Positions 1 to 10,254 of a stretch of 21,215 bases of DNA are shown in pieces. The stretch comes from Circinella minor (lineage: Eukaryota > Mucoromycota > Mucoromycetes > Mucorales > Lichtheimiaceae). The position numbers and the translations under genes are program-made. The notes under the pieces are model-generated. The model saw nothing but the letters and a program-made list of their open reading frames with translations. It ran no database searches and was not told where the DNA came from. Every line of letters begins with the position of its first letter. Positions within the stretch are counted from its first letter, which is position 1. The stretch covers positions 1-21,215 of the forward strand of contig JAEPRB010000446.1 in NCBI GenBank assembly GCA_016758965.1. The letters are read 5' to 3'.

Positions 1-1771
1 TTAAATAGACTCTCTCAACATTTTTGAAAATAACGTAAAGTTTTATATAGTACAATAACATTCGATGGTTGTATGGTGCCAATCCTATAGTTCAAGTACT
101 TATGTGTTTTTTTGAGGACTCTTTACTTTTTGGATTATTAGGTTGAGTAGTTTATTTTAAGTCGTATCAAAGCATCTCTGTGAGAGTCTCACGACTATAG
201 AATCCAGACACGCGTTATGACATTTTACACTTATTTACTTTAACTTTGTTGTTTATGCACTGTCGAAAATAAATAGCAATCTCCAAAAACAGAGTATTTT
301 TTTTTCTTTAATCTATTATTATTTGTTTTATGGTATTAACATTATTGAATATTTTTACCGACAAGACCACTTTTTTTTTCTATATATATATTAAGTGAGA
401 GTCATTTTATAGTAGTTCCGCATCACAAGTTGGAAAAACTATTGCTCAAAAAATGTAAGCATTATACGTGTTTCACACTAATATATTTTTATATTGTAGC
501 TTAAATGGGTAGGACAGATATTAATCATTAAAAAAAAAAAGTAGTTACTAATAAAGTTTTCAGTTAGAAACAACACGGACATATGATCAAAAAGGCAGTT
601 TGACACTTTAACAAGATATTCATGATTTCGTGTAATGCAAAGATGTATGTTTTAGAAAGATATGTGAAAGGCGATCTACAAAAAGTGTTTATTTTAAATT
701 TATCCAAAGTAGTAACTAAATAAGCAATATTTAGCGTAAGTTATTCTAATAGTACATCACCAATTAATTTTTTTCAGAACGTTTTAATTTTACTTTTTTT
801 AATGCTACTACTAGTAATATCATTTTCTATAAATATCAATATTTTTATAATCATTATTAATCAAACTAATACATAAGAGTAATAGACCGCTGTAATATAC
901 ATGATGTATTCATAAAAAAGTTTTTTTGTATAATAAAAAAAAGAAATACGTGCTGACGTTAAAAAAAAAAAAAAAGAAAGTATTTGAAAATAACTTTATA
1001 CAGTTTTTTTTTTTGGTATCTACCTTATACATACTAACATCGATTTTAATAAGCACAGTTGAACTCTAGTTTGTATCCTTCTTTTTTAAAAAAAATGTAT
1101 ACTGTCATCATGCGGGCGCAATTAAAGTTCAAATAGATCTTTATATAGAGCAAAAAAAAAAATTAGCTTTTGAAAAAAAAATTAAATATGCCATTCCCAA
1201 GATAAACTATATTTTATCACTTACATATAATATAGCCTCATTTCTTTTAATTCCAAAAATTGAGCTATGGTGCTATCTATTCGTAGATCAATTGGCGTCT
1301 AAAGGTTTCTCACTCTCACATAATAAGGAATAAGGGATATATTTCAATTAGCTACAAAAGTCTGGTCTAGAGGAATAAGATAGACACAATATACATTCTT
1401 TAAAGTAAAGAAATAGAATAATTAGCTTAGTTATTGCTGCCGTTTGGAATAGTAGCAGTATAAAACTGTGCATTATTTTATTTGAATATCAACGTTAAAA
1501 AGCAAAATTGAACAAAATAATAAACAAAACAATCAACGAAAACACAGCTCCTGAAATAATACGAACGTCTTTCCATTTTATTTTGTCGCTATTATGTTAT
1601 ATAGAATATGTACAACAAAAATGAATGATCATCTACAAAAAAAAAACTCTATTTTTATAATGGTCAGTTTACATGTAGAAGTTAAAAAAAAAAAACTAAT
1701 ATAAATAGTAGATTAAAAAAGGTCGTCTGCTTAAGATACTTATTTTCAATTACACTTTACTTATTATTATC
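1..1771. other. AT-rich region without a recognisable gene
   Basis: The stretch is strongly AT-rich with many A and T homopolymers and stop codons in all frames. I found no exon chain with splice signals and no family motif. Its last 100 bases act as the likely promoter of the small secreted-peptide gene at 1772. The rest could be intergenic DNA or old decayed sequence beyond recognition. Confidence 0.6.
1700..1707 (+). promoter_or_regulatory. TATA box of the small secreted-peptide gene
   Basis: TATAAATA lies 72 bases before the ATG at 1772, a plausible spacing for a short 5' leader. It supports the idea that the small ORF is a real transcription unit, but any AT-rich region yields such words by chance. 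Confidence 0.4.
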
Positions 1772-1960
1772 ATGCGTAATTTTACTTTTATTGTTGCTCT
1801 CATTAGTTTGGCTCTCTTTTCTATTTCTTCCGTATCGGCTGACCAAGAAACAAACGTTCGTCCAGATTTACAAAAGAAAGATTTTGACCAGGAGAAATAT
1901 TGTCAGGAATGTAGAGCTAAAGATGATATTCGTGATCCATGCAATATTGCTTGTATGTAA
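1772..1960 (+). CDS. small secreted cysteine-containing peptide (62 aa)
   Basis: The ORF starts with a textbook secretion signal: Arg-2, a hydrophobic core over residues 4-18, then SVSA before a likely cleavage after Ala-23. The mature part is about 39 residues, charged (KKDFDQEKY), and has four cysteines at 44, 47, 57 and 61 (C-x2-C-x9-C-x3-C), consistent with two disulfides. I do not recognise a family; small secreted cysteine peptides of fungi can be effectors, antimicrobial or cell-wall peptides, and none of these can be chosen here. The final codons ATG TAA also form a possible splice donor AT|GTAAAT. If an intron ran from 1959 to 2046, the protein would end CITCVNDMA at 2071 with a fifth cysteine. 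A TATA box lies 72 bases upstream. Confidence 0.55.
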   Translation: MRNFTFIVALISLALFSISSVSADQETNVRPDLQKKDFDQEKYCQECRAKDDIRDPCNIACM

Positions 1961-2495
1961 ATCCAAAGAACTCGGGTAAAAATAATTATATGACCACAAG
2001 AAAATATTATCGTGAACTATCAATGGCATAAAAGGTGAATATCAAGAACCTGTGTAAATGACATGGCATAATTTATCGTGATTTGTTATTCTTTCAATTG
2101 TTTACTTTACCCCTCCTTTCATTTGTTTGTTCCCTTTTGTAACTATCTTATGATTTAAACTGATAAATAAATTACTCTAAATGCCCTTTCTTTATCATAT
2201 TAAAATTAGATAGCTTATTCTTAGACACTAGTTATAAACGTATTACTATTTGATTATTTAATTATGGACCCTAATTCACATTTTTTTAAAAAAATTAAGT
2301 ATTTATATAAAGCAAAACTTATAGACAAGCAAGTGGTGATTTAAGCCTGCCATGATACTATATTAGTCGTTTTCGAAAATTCTTATGCTCAGTATGTTAA
2401 CCTATATGGATGACCAATACTTGTTTAAAGATAGACACTCTTTTTCTCTGTAAATTTATGAATGTTCATAGCTCTTTGAAAACGTTTATATTATG

Positions 2496-2622
2496 GAACA
2501 ATCTATGTACCACAGTGAAAGAACGATGTACTAAGGTCAAAGAACAATGTATCATATTCGAAGGAAGCATGTACCGTGGTAGAAGAAGAATCTAATCATG
2601 GTCAAAAACAACGATGTACCAT
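2496..2622. repeat. degenerate 21-22 bp tandem repeat, about six units
   Basis: Successive units begin at about 2496, 2521, 2542, 2563, 2585 and 2607. The shared core is close to GAACAATGTACCATGGTCAAA; examples are GAACGATGTACTAAGGTCAAA at 2521 and the related unit at 2542. The period of 21 is a multiple of three, so the units can be read as a seven-residue repeat (for example KERCTKV, KEQCIIF). The reading frame breaks at the last units, where the period becomes 22. Confidence 0.65.
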
Positions 2623-2798
2623 TCTTTCTTTTTTAATTAAGAAATTAAAATTGACACTACTAAAGAGCATTATGTAATCATTTTCCCTAGAAACATAATC
2701 TAATATTATAAGAAGCCTCTACTTTGTAGATTAGATAACTTGTGTTTTGATATTATTAGAAAAAAAAAAGGGGGGGGTCAGGAACAAAAGAAAAAAAA

Positions 2799-2830
2799 AT
2801 TATTATTATTATTATTATTTTATTATTATT
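2799..2830. repeat. ATT trinucleotide tract at the AAR2 3' end
   Basis: A run of ATT/TTA units lies immediately downstream of the AAR2 stop codon (in its 3' UTR on the minus strand). It contains AATAAA on the minus strand (2824-2819), a possible poly(A) signal about 10 bases past the stop. Confidence 0.5.
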
Positions 2831-2833
2831 TTT

Positions 2834-3030
2834 TTACATTTCAACAACAACAGGTGCATCCTCATCATCTTCTTCTTCATCACTTTCTGGAAGTTCCCAT
2901 TTGAATCGATTTGTAAGAAACTGTCTTAATTTATCAAATCTTGATTTTAATGCTTCTTGTTGTGGTAAAATATCCCTTCCAAGATTCTAAAAATGATAAA
3001 ATTGTTAATTTAGTTATAGATACTGGATAG

Positions 3031-3062
<32 letters not shown>

Positions 3063-4456
3063 TCTTATTCTTGTTTTACCTGTAACATATGAGCAACAAA
3101 ATTATTTTCGGATAAAATATCACGGAAAAAGTCTTCTGGACATTCATCTAACTGTGCTTGTAAGACATCTATATTACACATATTGAATAGAAATGATTAA
3201 TATCTTACATTTACTCAAATATTACATGTTATATATCTATATCTAAAGTTTACCAATAAAATCAATAAAAATATGAGGATCAGATTGCATTAGATCTGGA
3301 CAAGAACATAATAAATGTACAAATTGTTTCCATTGATTAAAACCCGAAAAATTCTGAGCCATTAATAAACATACAAATGCAAGTTGCATTTCACCAAGTA
3401 AAATTTTATGATCTATTCAATTATAATCATATGAGTATTCATTATGCGTGTATGATGTTGTATGTGTGAACTATAAAAAAAAATAAAAAAAAATGACTAC
3501 TTACTATTGCCATAAACACGACTTAATAAATCGCGTGCCAGCCAAGATTTATCAAGACTCCATCGGGTTATTTCATCTCCTGTTGCACTTTTTGGAAAAG
3601 ATTGTCTTATATCAAAAGGTGTAAATTCCATTCCTTCTTCTTTTTCAATGGTTTTTCCTCTTCGTTTATCTTTAACAGATAATAAATTTTCTTCTTGAGA
3701 TGTTTTACTTGGTAAATGAGATACTTTACCATTATTAGGAAGTATTCGACGTACCAAACCAGGTGTTATATAATTTGTTAATTTTGTCCATTTATCATAA
3801 TGTGTGGAGGGTACCAAAGGATAAGGACCCATATTACGATCAAAATCACGAATATCTAATAGGATAATAATTATTATTATTATGGATGATTATTTATTAT
3901 TTTATGCAAAAAAAAAAAAAAAAAAAAACTTACTAATTTTATATCGTTCTATTTGATCTGGATCCAATTCAGTTTCGTCTCGTAAATCTTCTGTTTGTGG
4001 GTTCCATTCACGAACTAATATCTAATTTATATATATATATACCATTTTTGATTTAATCATCCCTTTTTTTCTGTCTCAGACTCGTGTTTCGATTTTTTTT
4101 TTTTTACCTCTTTTGATTCGAAATAATGAAAGAAACCAGTTCGCATACCTTGAACTCCTTCTTTACTTGTTGCACTATATAAAATAGTATGACAACAACG
4201 CGATATATCAATAAAGTTATCATCCTTTACTTCTTTTTTTATTTATTTCTTTTCTATTTCTTTAAAAAAAAAAAAAAACTTACGAGAAATAAACAAAATG
4301 AAGCCCTGGAGGAATCATTTTTATACCTTTAAATAATGGTCCGATTGTCCAAGCATTATAATCAATACCAAATTCAAGATTAGGAGGTGCATTAAAAAAA
4401 AGTAGACATGCTCCTTTTTCAAAAAGAGCATTGGCTGTTTCTTGATCCATATCCAT
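2834..4456 (-). CDS. AAR2: AAR2, U5 snRNP assembly/splicing factor
   Basis: Aar2 binds Prp8 in the cytoplasm during U5 snRNP biogenesis and is exchanged for Brr2 in the nucleus (family knowledge). Seven exons: 4456-4284, 4174-4108, 4021-3934, 3855-3505, 3412-3254, 3168-3080 and 2986-2834. They total 1080 nt, giving 359 aa (human AAR2 384), and all phases close. Hallmarks seen are FEKGACLLFFNAPPNLEFGI and the nearby KMIPPGLHFVYFS in the N-terminal beta domain, GPYPL then WTKLTNYITPGLVRRI mid-protein, LLGEMQLAFVCLLMAQN in the helical C-terminal domain, and the conserved tail DAPVVVEM after an acidic patch. The start MDMDQETANALF is the first in-frame ATG. The gene follows the hydroxyacid dehydrogenase in the same direction, 184 bp away. 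Identification is by recalled family sequence, and the match is extensive. Confidence 0.93.
3035..3062. repeat. (AT)n microsatellite in AAR2 intron 6
   Basis: About 13 AT units lie inside the intron 3079-2987 of AAR2. Such tracts recur in introns of neighbouring genes. Confidence 0.8.
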
Positions 4457-4499
4457 TATTATTATTTATTTATTTTTGTGCGATCCAACAGAATCCCAG

Positions 4500-4507
4500 T
4501 ATATATA
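4500..4507 (-). promoter_or_regulatory. TATA-like box upstream of AAR2
   Basis: TATATATA on the minus strand lies about 44 bases before the AAR2 ATG at 4456. A GTACGC hexamer (4522-4517) lies just upstream. The whole AAR2 promoter must fit in the 184 bp before the neighbouring stop codon at 4641. Confidence 0.3.
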
Positions 4508-4640
4508 TGCAAGAAAGCGTACTTTAGAAGAAAAAAAAAAAAAGGGTTCAGTTTTAAAACCAAGTTTTTATTTTTTGAAATGCCTCTATTACCCATAAGG
4601 TGGTGGTGGTGGGGCGAGGAATCATTATAGAAAAATATAT

Positions 4641-6133
4641 CTATTGAAAAAATTGTTTATGTTCTGAAATGGGTGTAAGTAAAGTATTATAAAGTAATGC
4701 AGCTTCCATATTTTTCATTGTTTCTCTATCCATATTATATAATGATTCTTCAGTTTGTGAAGAAATATGAGGTAAAAGTACACATCTTGGATGACTTAAT
4801 AACCCTGGATGAATATTTGGTTCCTATATGAATTATACATGAATAATTTAGTTATCATAATCAAAAATATAAAAAGTTATATATATATATATATATTTCA
4901 TTATATTATTATTCACCTTTTCATATACATCCAATCCTGCTCCTGCTACTTTTCCAGTTTCTAATGCAGATACTAATGCATTTTCATGAATAATAGGACC
5001 TCTTGCCGTATTAATAATAAAAACACCTTGTTTCATCATATCAAATTGTGGTTTATCTAACAATCGATAAGTGGATGAATTTAATGGAACACTGATAAAT
5101 ATAATATCAGACGTTTGTAAAAGTGTTTCAAAACTAACATAGTTTGCATCATATTTTTTTTCAACTACGTATTAAAAATATAATATTTATTATTAGGTTA
5201 CAATCACTTTTTTTTATTATTATTATTACTAACCTTCCATAGTATGACGATTTCTATTATAATATTGAATTTTAACATCAAATCCACGCATTCGTTTTGC
5301 TAACGCTTTTCCAATTCCTCCCATACCCAAAATTCCTAAAGTTTTTCCTTCAGGATTATTTCCTCGAAGTACACCATGATTCCATTTTCCTATATTATAT
5401 TCAAGTTTTATTATATTGTATATACACTAAAAAAAAAAAAAAAAGAATTGATACAATGGGATTTTAATTTATTTTACCTTGGCGTACATTTTCATGATAC
5501 TGCATAGTATTTCGTAAAGTAGCAAGAATCAAGTATACTGCTGTATCTGCTGTTGGCTAATTACATTATTAGATTAATTATATATAATAAAAGTCTTTAA
5601 TTAAAAAAGTTTAAAAAATTTTACCGCATCCACCATTTTTTCAACATGTGAAACATAAATATTTCTTTCTGTACAAGCATCTACATCCAATACATCATAT
5701 CCAGCCATTGCAAATGTTATAAACTTTACACTATAGAGGACAAGTAAATGACATTTTTTAAAAATGTTTATATTTATACTATAGAACTTTTTCTTTTTTT
5801 TTAAAAAAAAATAGATTTAATATACCTTTCTGGTAATTGATTTATAAATTCTTTATCAAATGGACCATATATCTATTATATATTATACATATAAAAAGTT
5901 TTACATCAAGAAAGAAACATACATCTTCTTCTTTTTTTTTTTTGTTTACTTACCTTTGCACAAAAAAGTGATAAATAAAGTACTTTTACATTTTTATATA
6001 TCTTTTTAAAATTATCAAGTAATTCTTCTCGTGTTTTGGATGTTGTTATTTGAATACCCAATCTTTCCATCATTTCTTTAAAACTATCATTTTTTCCACA
6101 AATCAAATCTCCAACAATAAGTCCTTTTGGCAT
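4641..6133 (-). CDS. D-isomer-specific 2-hydroxyacid dehydrogenase (glyoxylate/hydroxypyruvate reductase-like)
   Basis: This is an NAD(P)-dependent enzyme that reduces 2-oxo acids to D-2-hydroxy acids; glyoxylate or hydroxypyruvate are the likely substrates by similarity to fungal Gor1-type proteins (inferred). Exons: 6133-5954, 5872-5826, 5730-5625, 5556-5478, 5389-5234, 5164-4917 and 4823-4641. They total 999 nt, 332 aa, with closed phases. Seen: the Rossmann loop GMGGIG at residues 159-164, VDAPTADTAVYLILATLRN before it, INTARGPII carrying catalytic Arg-244, GLDVYEKEP with Glu-273, and LLPHISS with His-291. The Arg-Glu spacing of 29 is that usual in the family. I chose MPKGLIVGD as start; an upstream in-frame ATG at 6211 would add residues encoded by a GA microsatellite. 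Formate dehydrogenase was considered, but its hallmark extensions are absent. Confidence 0.88.
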
Positions 6134-6178
6134 CTTTTTGCGTTTTAGTTTCCTGTTGAAATATAGATAAAAGTTTAA

Positions 6179-6206
<28 letters not shown>
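6179..6206. repeat. (CT)14 microsatellite in the 5' leader region of the dehydrogenase gene
   Basis: A pure CT run (GA on the coding strand) lies 46-73 bases before the chosen ATG at 6133. If translation began at 6211 it would encode RERERE. Confidence 0.85.
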
Positions 6207-6209
<3 letters not shown>

Positions 6210-6678
6210 AACGAAATACTTTTGAATCTATATAAATTGTTCTTTTAAAAGAAAAAGAAAGGTTTACCTTTAGAAGCGTTTCAAAAAAAAAAAATTCGAT
6301 GACAAATTCTAATTTAATGAGCTGTATATAAAAGCGTGAGAAATAAATAAGAAAGAAAGAAAAAGAAAGAGAACTTATCAAATTGTGTTATTATATACTG
6401 TTTTTCCCTTTGAGAAAAGTTTGAATCACCGAGTTTTCCAATCCACTACTACTTCTTTACACAATGAAAGGTATTTTATATAATAATTTAATAACACCAT
6501 TATCAAATCATTATAAACTTACGTAGTTTAAATATGATTACATTTGACTATATTTTGCTGATTAAAGTGACACAAATACAATGCAGCTTAACCCAAAATC
6601 TTGGAACCAGTAGTCAAGTGATCAAACAATAATAACCATAGTAATTTAACCATATATAGCACCCCCATACTAAGTATA

Positions 6679-6816
6679 TTATCTCATCTTTTCTTTTTTA
6701 ATTAAAAATGGATAATATATCATTAATTCATTTGGACTGTGAGGTTCAATGTTAAATTGATAAATAGCACCTCCCATTGTAACCTTTGATATTTGTCCCT
6801 TTGTATTTGAAAACAT
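6679..6816 (-). CDS. possible small ORF, 45 aa, unknown
   Basis: The ORF runs from ATG at 6816 to TAA at 6679 and uses A/T-ending codons like its neighbours. Its composition is mixed and protein-like: MFSNTKGQISKVTMGGAIYQ at the start and PNELMIYYPFLIKKEKMR at the end. There is no signal peptide or recognisable motif. It lies about 100 bases beyond the nitronate monooxygenase stop on the same strand, so it could be a small independent gene, a lost terminal exon, or chance. I do not recognise it. Confidence 0.25.
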   Translation of the reverse strand: MFSNTKGQISKVTMGGAIYQFNIEPHSPNELMIYYPFLIKKEKMR

Positions 6817-6917
6817 TAAATTAAAAAAAAACTTATATTTACTTGAATTACTTTTTTAAAAATAATTTTTTAGTACAAAAAAATGGCATTTATAATAAAT
6901 AATTCTATAATTATTAT

Positions 6918-8151
<1,234 letters not shown>

Positions 8152-8920
8152 TATTATTTATAAAGTAATAGTTTATATAAAAGAAGGGAAAAAAAAAAAA
8201 AGGTTGTCATTTTTCCCCCCCTTTATTTCAAGTATACTACAACATGTGAGAAATTACATTTTTCTTAGTCAGCTAAACCCAAGTTATGTGGGGTAAGTTT
8301 TATGTCAATTTATTTTAACTTGTATTAGAAATAGTATATCACTTTACTCAACACATAATAATAAAAGATATATTTTATTTATATTGTTTCATCAAAACTA
8401 TTCAAAAATGAACAATTATTTACTAGAATATATTAAAATTCTTTATTATCAATCAAGAGTTTTTGCATTGGGTCTTTCAAAGATTTAAATATATAGTTAC
8501 ACAACATTGTTGGTTTTAAATAAAACATAAAAGTTAGAAAGGAAAATGCTGCGGTATTTATTTGAAATAATAGACGCCACGTTTATATTATTATTTTCCG
8601 CAGTAAATTATACAAGCAGTAGAATGATATATAAATCTGTTTCATATATCTCATTATTTCCCAATGAAAAGATATAAATGCTATTATGCCATTTAGGAAC
8701 AATAAGAAAATATTTGAAAAAAAACAGGTTATATACACTTTTAAAAAACCTACATAGAAAAACACATGTTGTACTACTGAGTTCAGTAGGGAGTTGATAA
8801 GTCAGGTGGGCTCAGCAAAAAAAAATGATAGATATTATTATATATATAAACTGCGGTATAAACCCACGTTCTCTTTTTTTTTTTCTTTCTTCTTTTACTA
8901 CTTTATATAAAAAAAAAAAT
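8152..8920. other. divergent promoter region of the nitronate monooxygenase and E2 genes
   Basis: No gene is supported here. Notable words are CTGCGGTAT at 8549-8557 and again at 8851-8859, the inverse CCGCAG at 8598-8603, a perfect palindrome CTACTGA-GT-TCAGTAG at 8774-8789, and a GATA-type TGATAAG at 8795-8801. TATA-like boxes lie near the E2 start. Confidence 0.5.
8841..8862 (+). promoter_or_regulatory. TATA-box region of the E2 gene
   Basis: TATATATAAA (8841-8850) and TATAAA (8857-8862) flank CTGCGG, 58-80 bases before the ATG at 8921. A pyrimidine-rich stretch lies between them and the start, a common arrangement at fungal transcription starts. Confidence 0.45.
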
Positions 8921-9662
8921 ATGGCTCTTAAACGTATACAACGAGTTGAGTATTTATATTATATATTTTGTTGTTTTATTTGAAAGAGAAAGAGATGGTA
9001 AACTAATTTTAAATTGAATGGTGGGGGGGATGGAAATAAAAAATAAAAAAAATTAGGAACTTGGTGATTTAACAAAAAACCCACCTAATGGTATCAGTGC
9101 AAGTCCTGTCAATGATGACCTATTTAAATGGGAAGGTAAATTTTTTATAAAAAAGCGCGTTATATATATATATATATATATAAAATGACATTCTTTTTAA
9201 ATAACTTTAATTCAATTGGAAACTTTTTTTTCTCATGGACCTCCATTATAATAGGTTCTATATCAGGACCAGTAAGTAATTTGTTTTGTTATATGAATGG
9301 TAACAAGTGTATATATATATATATATATATATAGAGAAGGTCAAAATGATTAGGAAACAATTTACTAATAACTATAATAATAATAATAATAATAATAGGT
9401 TGATAGTCCTTATAAAGGAGGTACTTTTAAACTTGATATCAATTTTTCTGCAGATTATCCATTTAAACCACCAAGTGTAAGTTTTTAATCTAAAAAAAAA
9501 ACACCCAATTTATATTTTTAACCTTTCTTTTTTATTGTTGATGAATAATAGGTAAAATTCACTACAAAAATTTATCATCCTAATATTGATGATGATGGTT
9601 CTATTTGTGTTGATTTGTTAAAATCAGATGTATGGAAACCAGCTACACGCGTCAATCAAGGT

Positions 9663-9707
<45 letters not shown>

Positions 9708-9993
9708 GGGGGGGGTGGAGAAAAGGGGGAGAGATTTTATATTGATTATTAAATAATGAATTATTCAAATTATATAATAGTTCTTCAAGCTATTTCAATG
9801 TTATTAGAACATCCTAATCCAGATGATGCTTTAGTAGGTTCTATTGCTGAAGTATATAATACAAATCGTGCTAAATATGATAAGAATGCAAAGGATTATA
9901 CAAAAAAGGTAAAAAAAAAAAAAAGAATGAAACTTTTTTATATAATCAATTCTAATTTTTTATTCTATTTTTTATTAGTATGCTATGGCATAA
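8921..9993 (+). CDS. ubiquitin-conjugating enzyme E2, UBC4/UBE2D-like with UBE2L3-like segment
   Basis: The E2 carries ubiquitin on a cysteine thioester and passes it on with an E3. Exons: 8921-8944, 9057-9135, 9255-9271, 9399-9476, 9552-9660, 9781-9908 and 9979-9993, total 450 nt, 149 aa (UBE2D 147). Seen: MALKRIQ start, YPFKPP at 60-65, [10 protein letters not shown] with the HPN motif at 75-77, and active-site Cys-85 in GSICVDLLK. Asp-87 and Asp-118 (the UBE2D Asp-117 equivalent) are kept, as in lysine-reactive E2s; the tail ends TKKYAMA. The segment [17 protein letters not shown] is one residue longer than UBE2D and resembles UBE2L3. Exon 3 is only 17 nt, the last exon 15 nt, and intron 1 has the unusual donor GTTGAG. 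A yeast name cannot be assigned safely. Confidence 0.9.
9162..9182. repeat. (AT)n microsatellite in E2 intron 2
   Basis: A TA run of about ten units lies within the intron 9136-9254. Confidence 0.8.
9310..9398. repeat. (AT)n and (AAT)n microsatellites in E2 intron 3
   Basis: A TA run (about 9310-9332) and an AAT run (about 9374-9397) lie in the same 127-nt intron; the AAT run continues into the 3' splice site (AATAATAG). Confidence 0.8.
9664..9703. repeat. (AT)n microsatellite in E2 intron 5
   Basis: This is about 19 AT units, the longest AT tract in the window. It begins four bases into the intron 9661-9780 and is followed by a G-rich stretch with a run of G residues. Confidence 0.8.
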
Positions 9994-10254
9994 AAAAAAA
10001 AAAAATAGCATTTCATTTTATTGCGATATACACACACACACACACTTTTCTTTGTTTTATCGTTTTCTTTCTTTTTTTTTTTTAAAATAAAACTCTTTAA
10101 CGCATAAGTCGTTTGTAAATACTTTTTTTTTATGCAAATTTTATTATAATTATTTTTGGTGGCGTTTGAATGCTTAAGTAATAAGAGGAGGAGTTTTTTT
10201 TTTTTTTTTTATCTCTTGACAGTTTTTTTTTTTTTTTCAGAAACCTTTTTTAAC
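9994..10254. other. intergenic region between the E2 and acidic/RGG protein genes
   Basis: Contains an (AC)n run (about 10026-10044), T homopolymers and AATAAA at 10086-10091, a likely poly(A) signal for the E2 gene. The promoter of the next gene must lie here; no clear TATA box stands out. Confidence 0.5.
10086..10091 (+). terminator. poly(A) signal candidate of the E2 gene
   Basis: AATAAA lies 93 bases after the E2 stop codon. It is the canonical hexamer, though fungal poly(A) signals are loose. Confidence 0.35.

Larger units (their letters stand above)
1961..2833. other. intergenic region with a minisatellite and simple repeats
   Basis: Between the small peptide gene and the end of AAR2 I see no intact gene. 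The stretch holds the 21-22 bp degenerate tandem repeat at 2496-2622, an A9G7 run at about 2761-2777, and an ATT-repeat tract at about 2799-2830. The short plus-strand ORF from 2410 to 2595 is largely made by the tandem repeat. Confidence 0.6.
6134..6917. other. intergenic region between the two minus-strand oxidoreductase genes
   Basis: It holds the promoter of the dehydrogenase gene and the 3' region of the nitronate monooxygenase gene. It also carries the CT repeat, a plus-oriented TATATAAAAG (6325-6334), a 20-codon plus ORF (6464-6526) and a 45-aa minus ORF (6816-6679). No recognisable full-length gene is present. Confidence 0.5.

Noticed and set aside
4641..6133. Formate dehydrogenase identity for the NAD-dependent dehydrogenase
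   Set aside because: The family fold fits, but the length (332 aa) and the motifs fit general D-2-hydroxyacid dehydrogenases (Gor1-like) better; formate dehydrogenase-specific extensions are not seen.
5906..6211. Upstream start at 6211 for the dehydrogenase
   Set aside because: The added residues come from a GA microsatellite (RERERERE) and a basic stretch; the family N-terminus fits MPKG at 6133.
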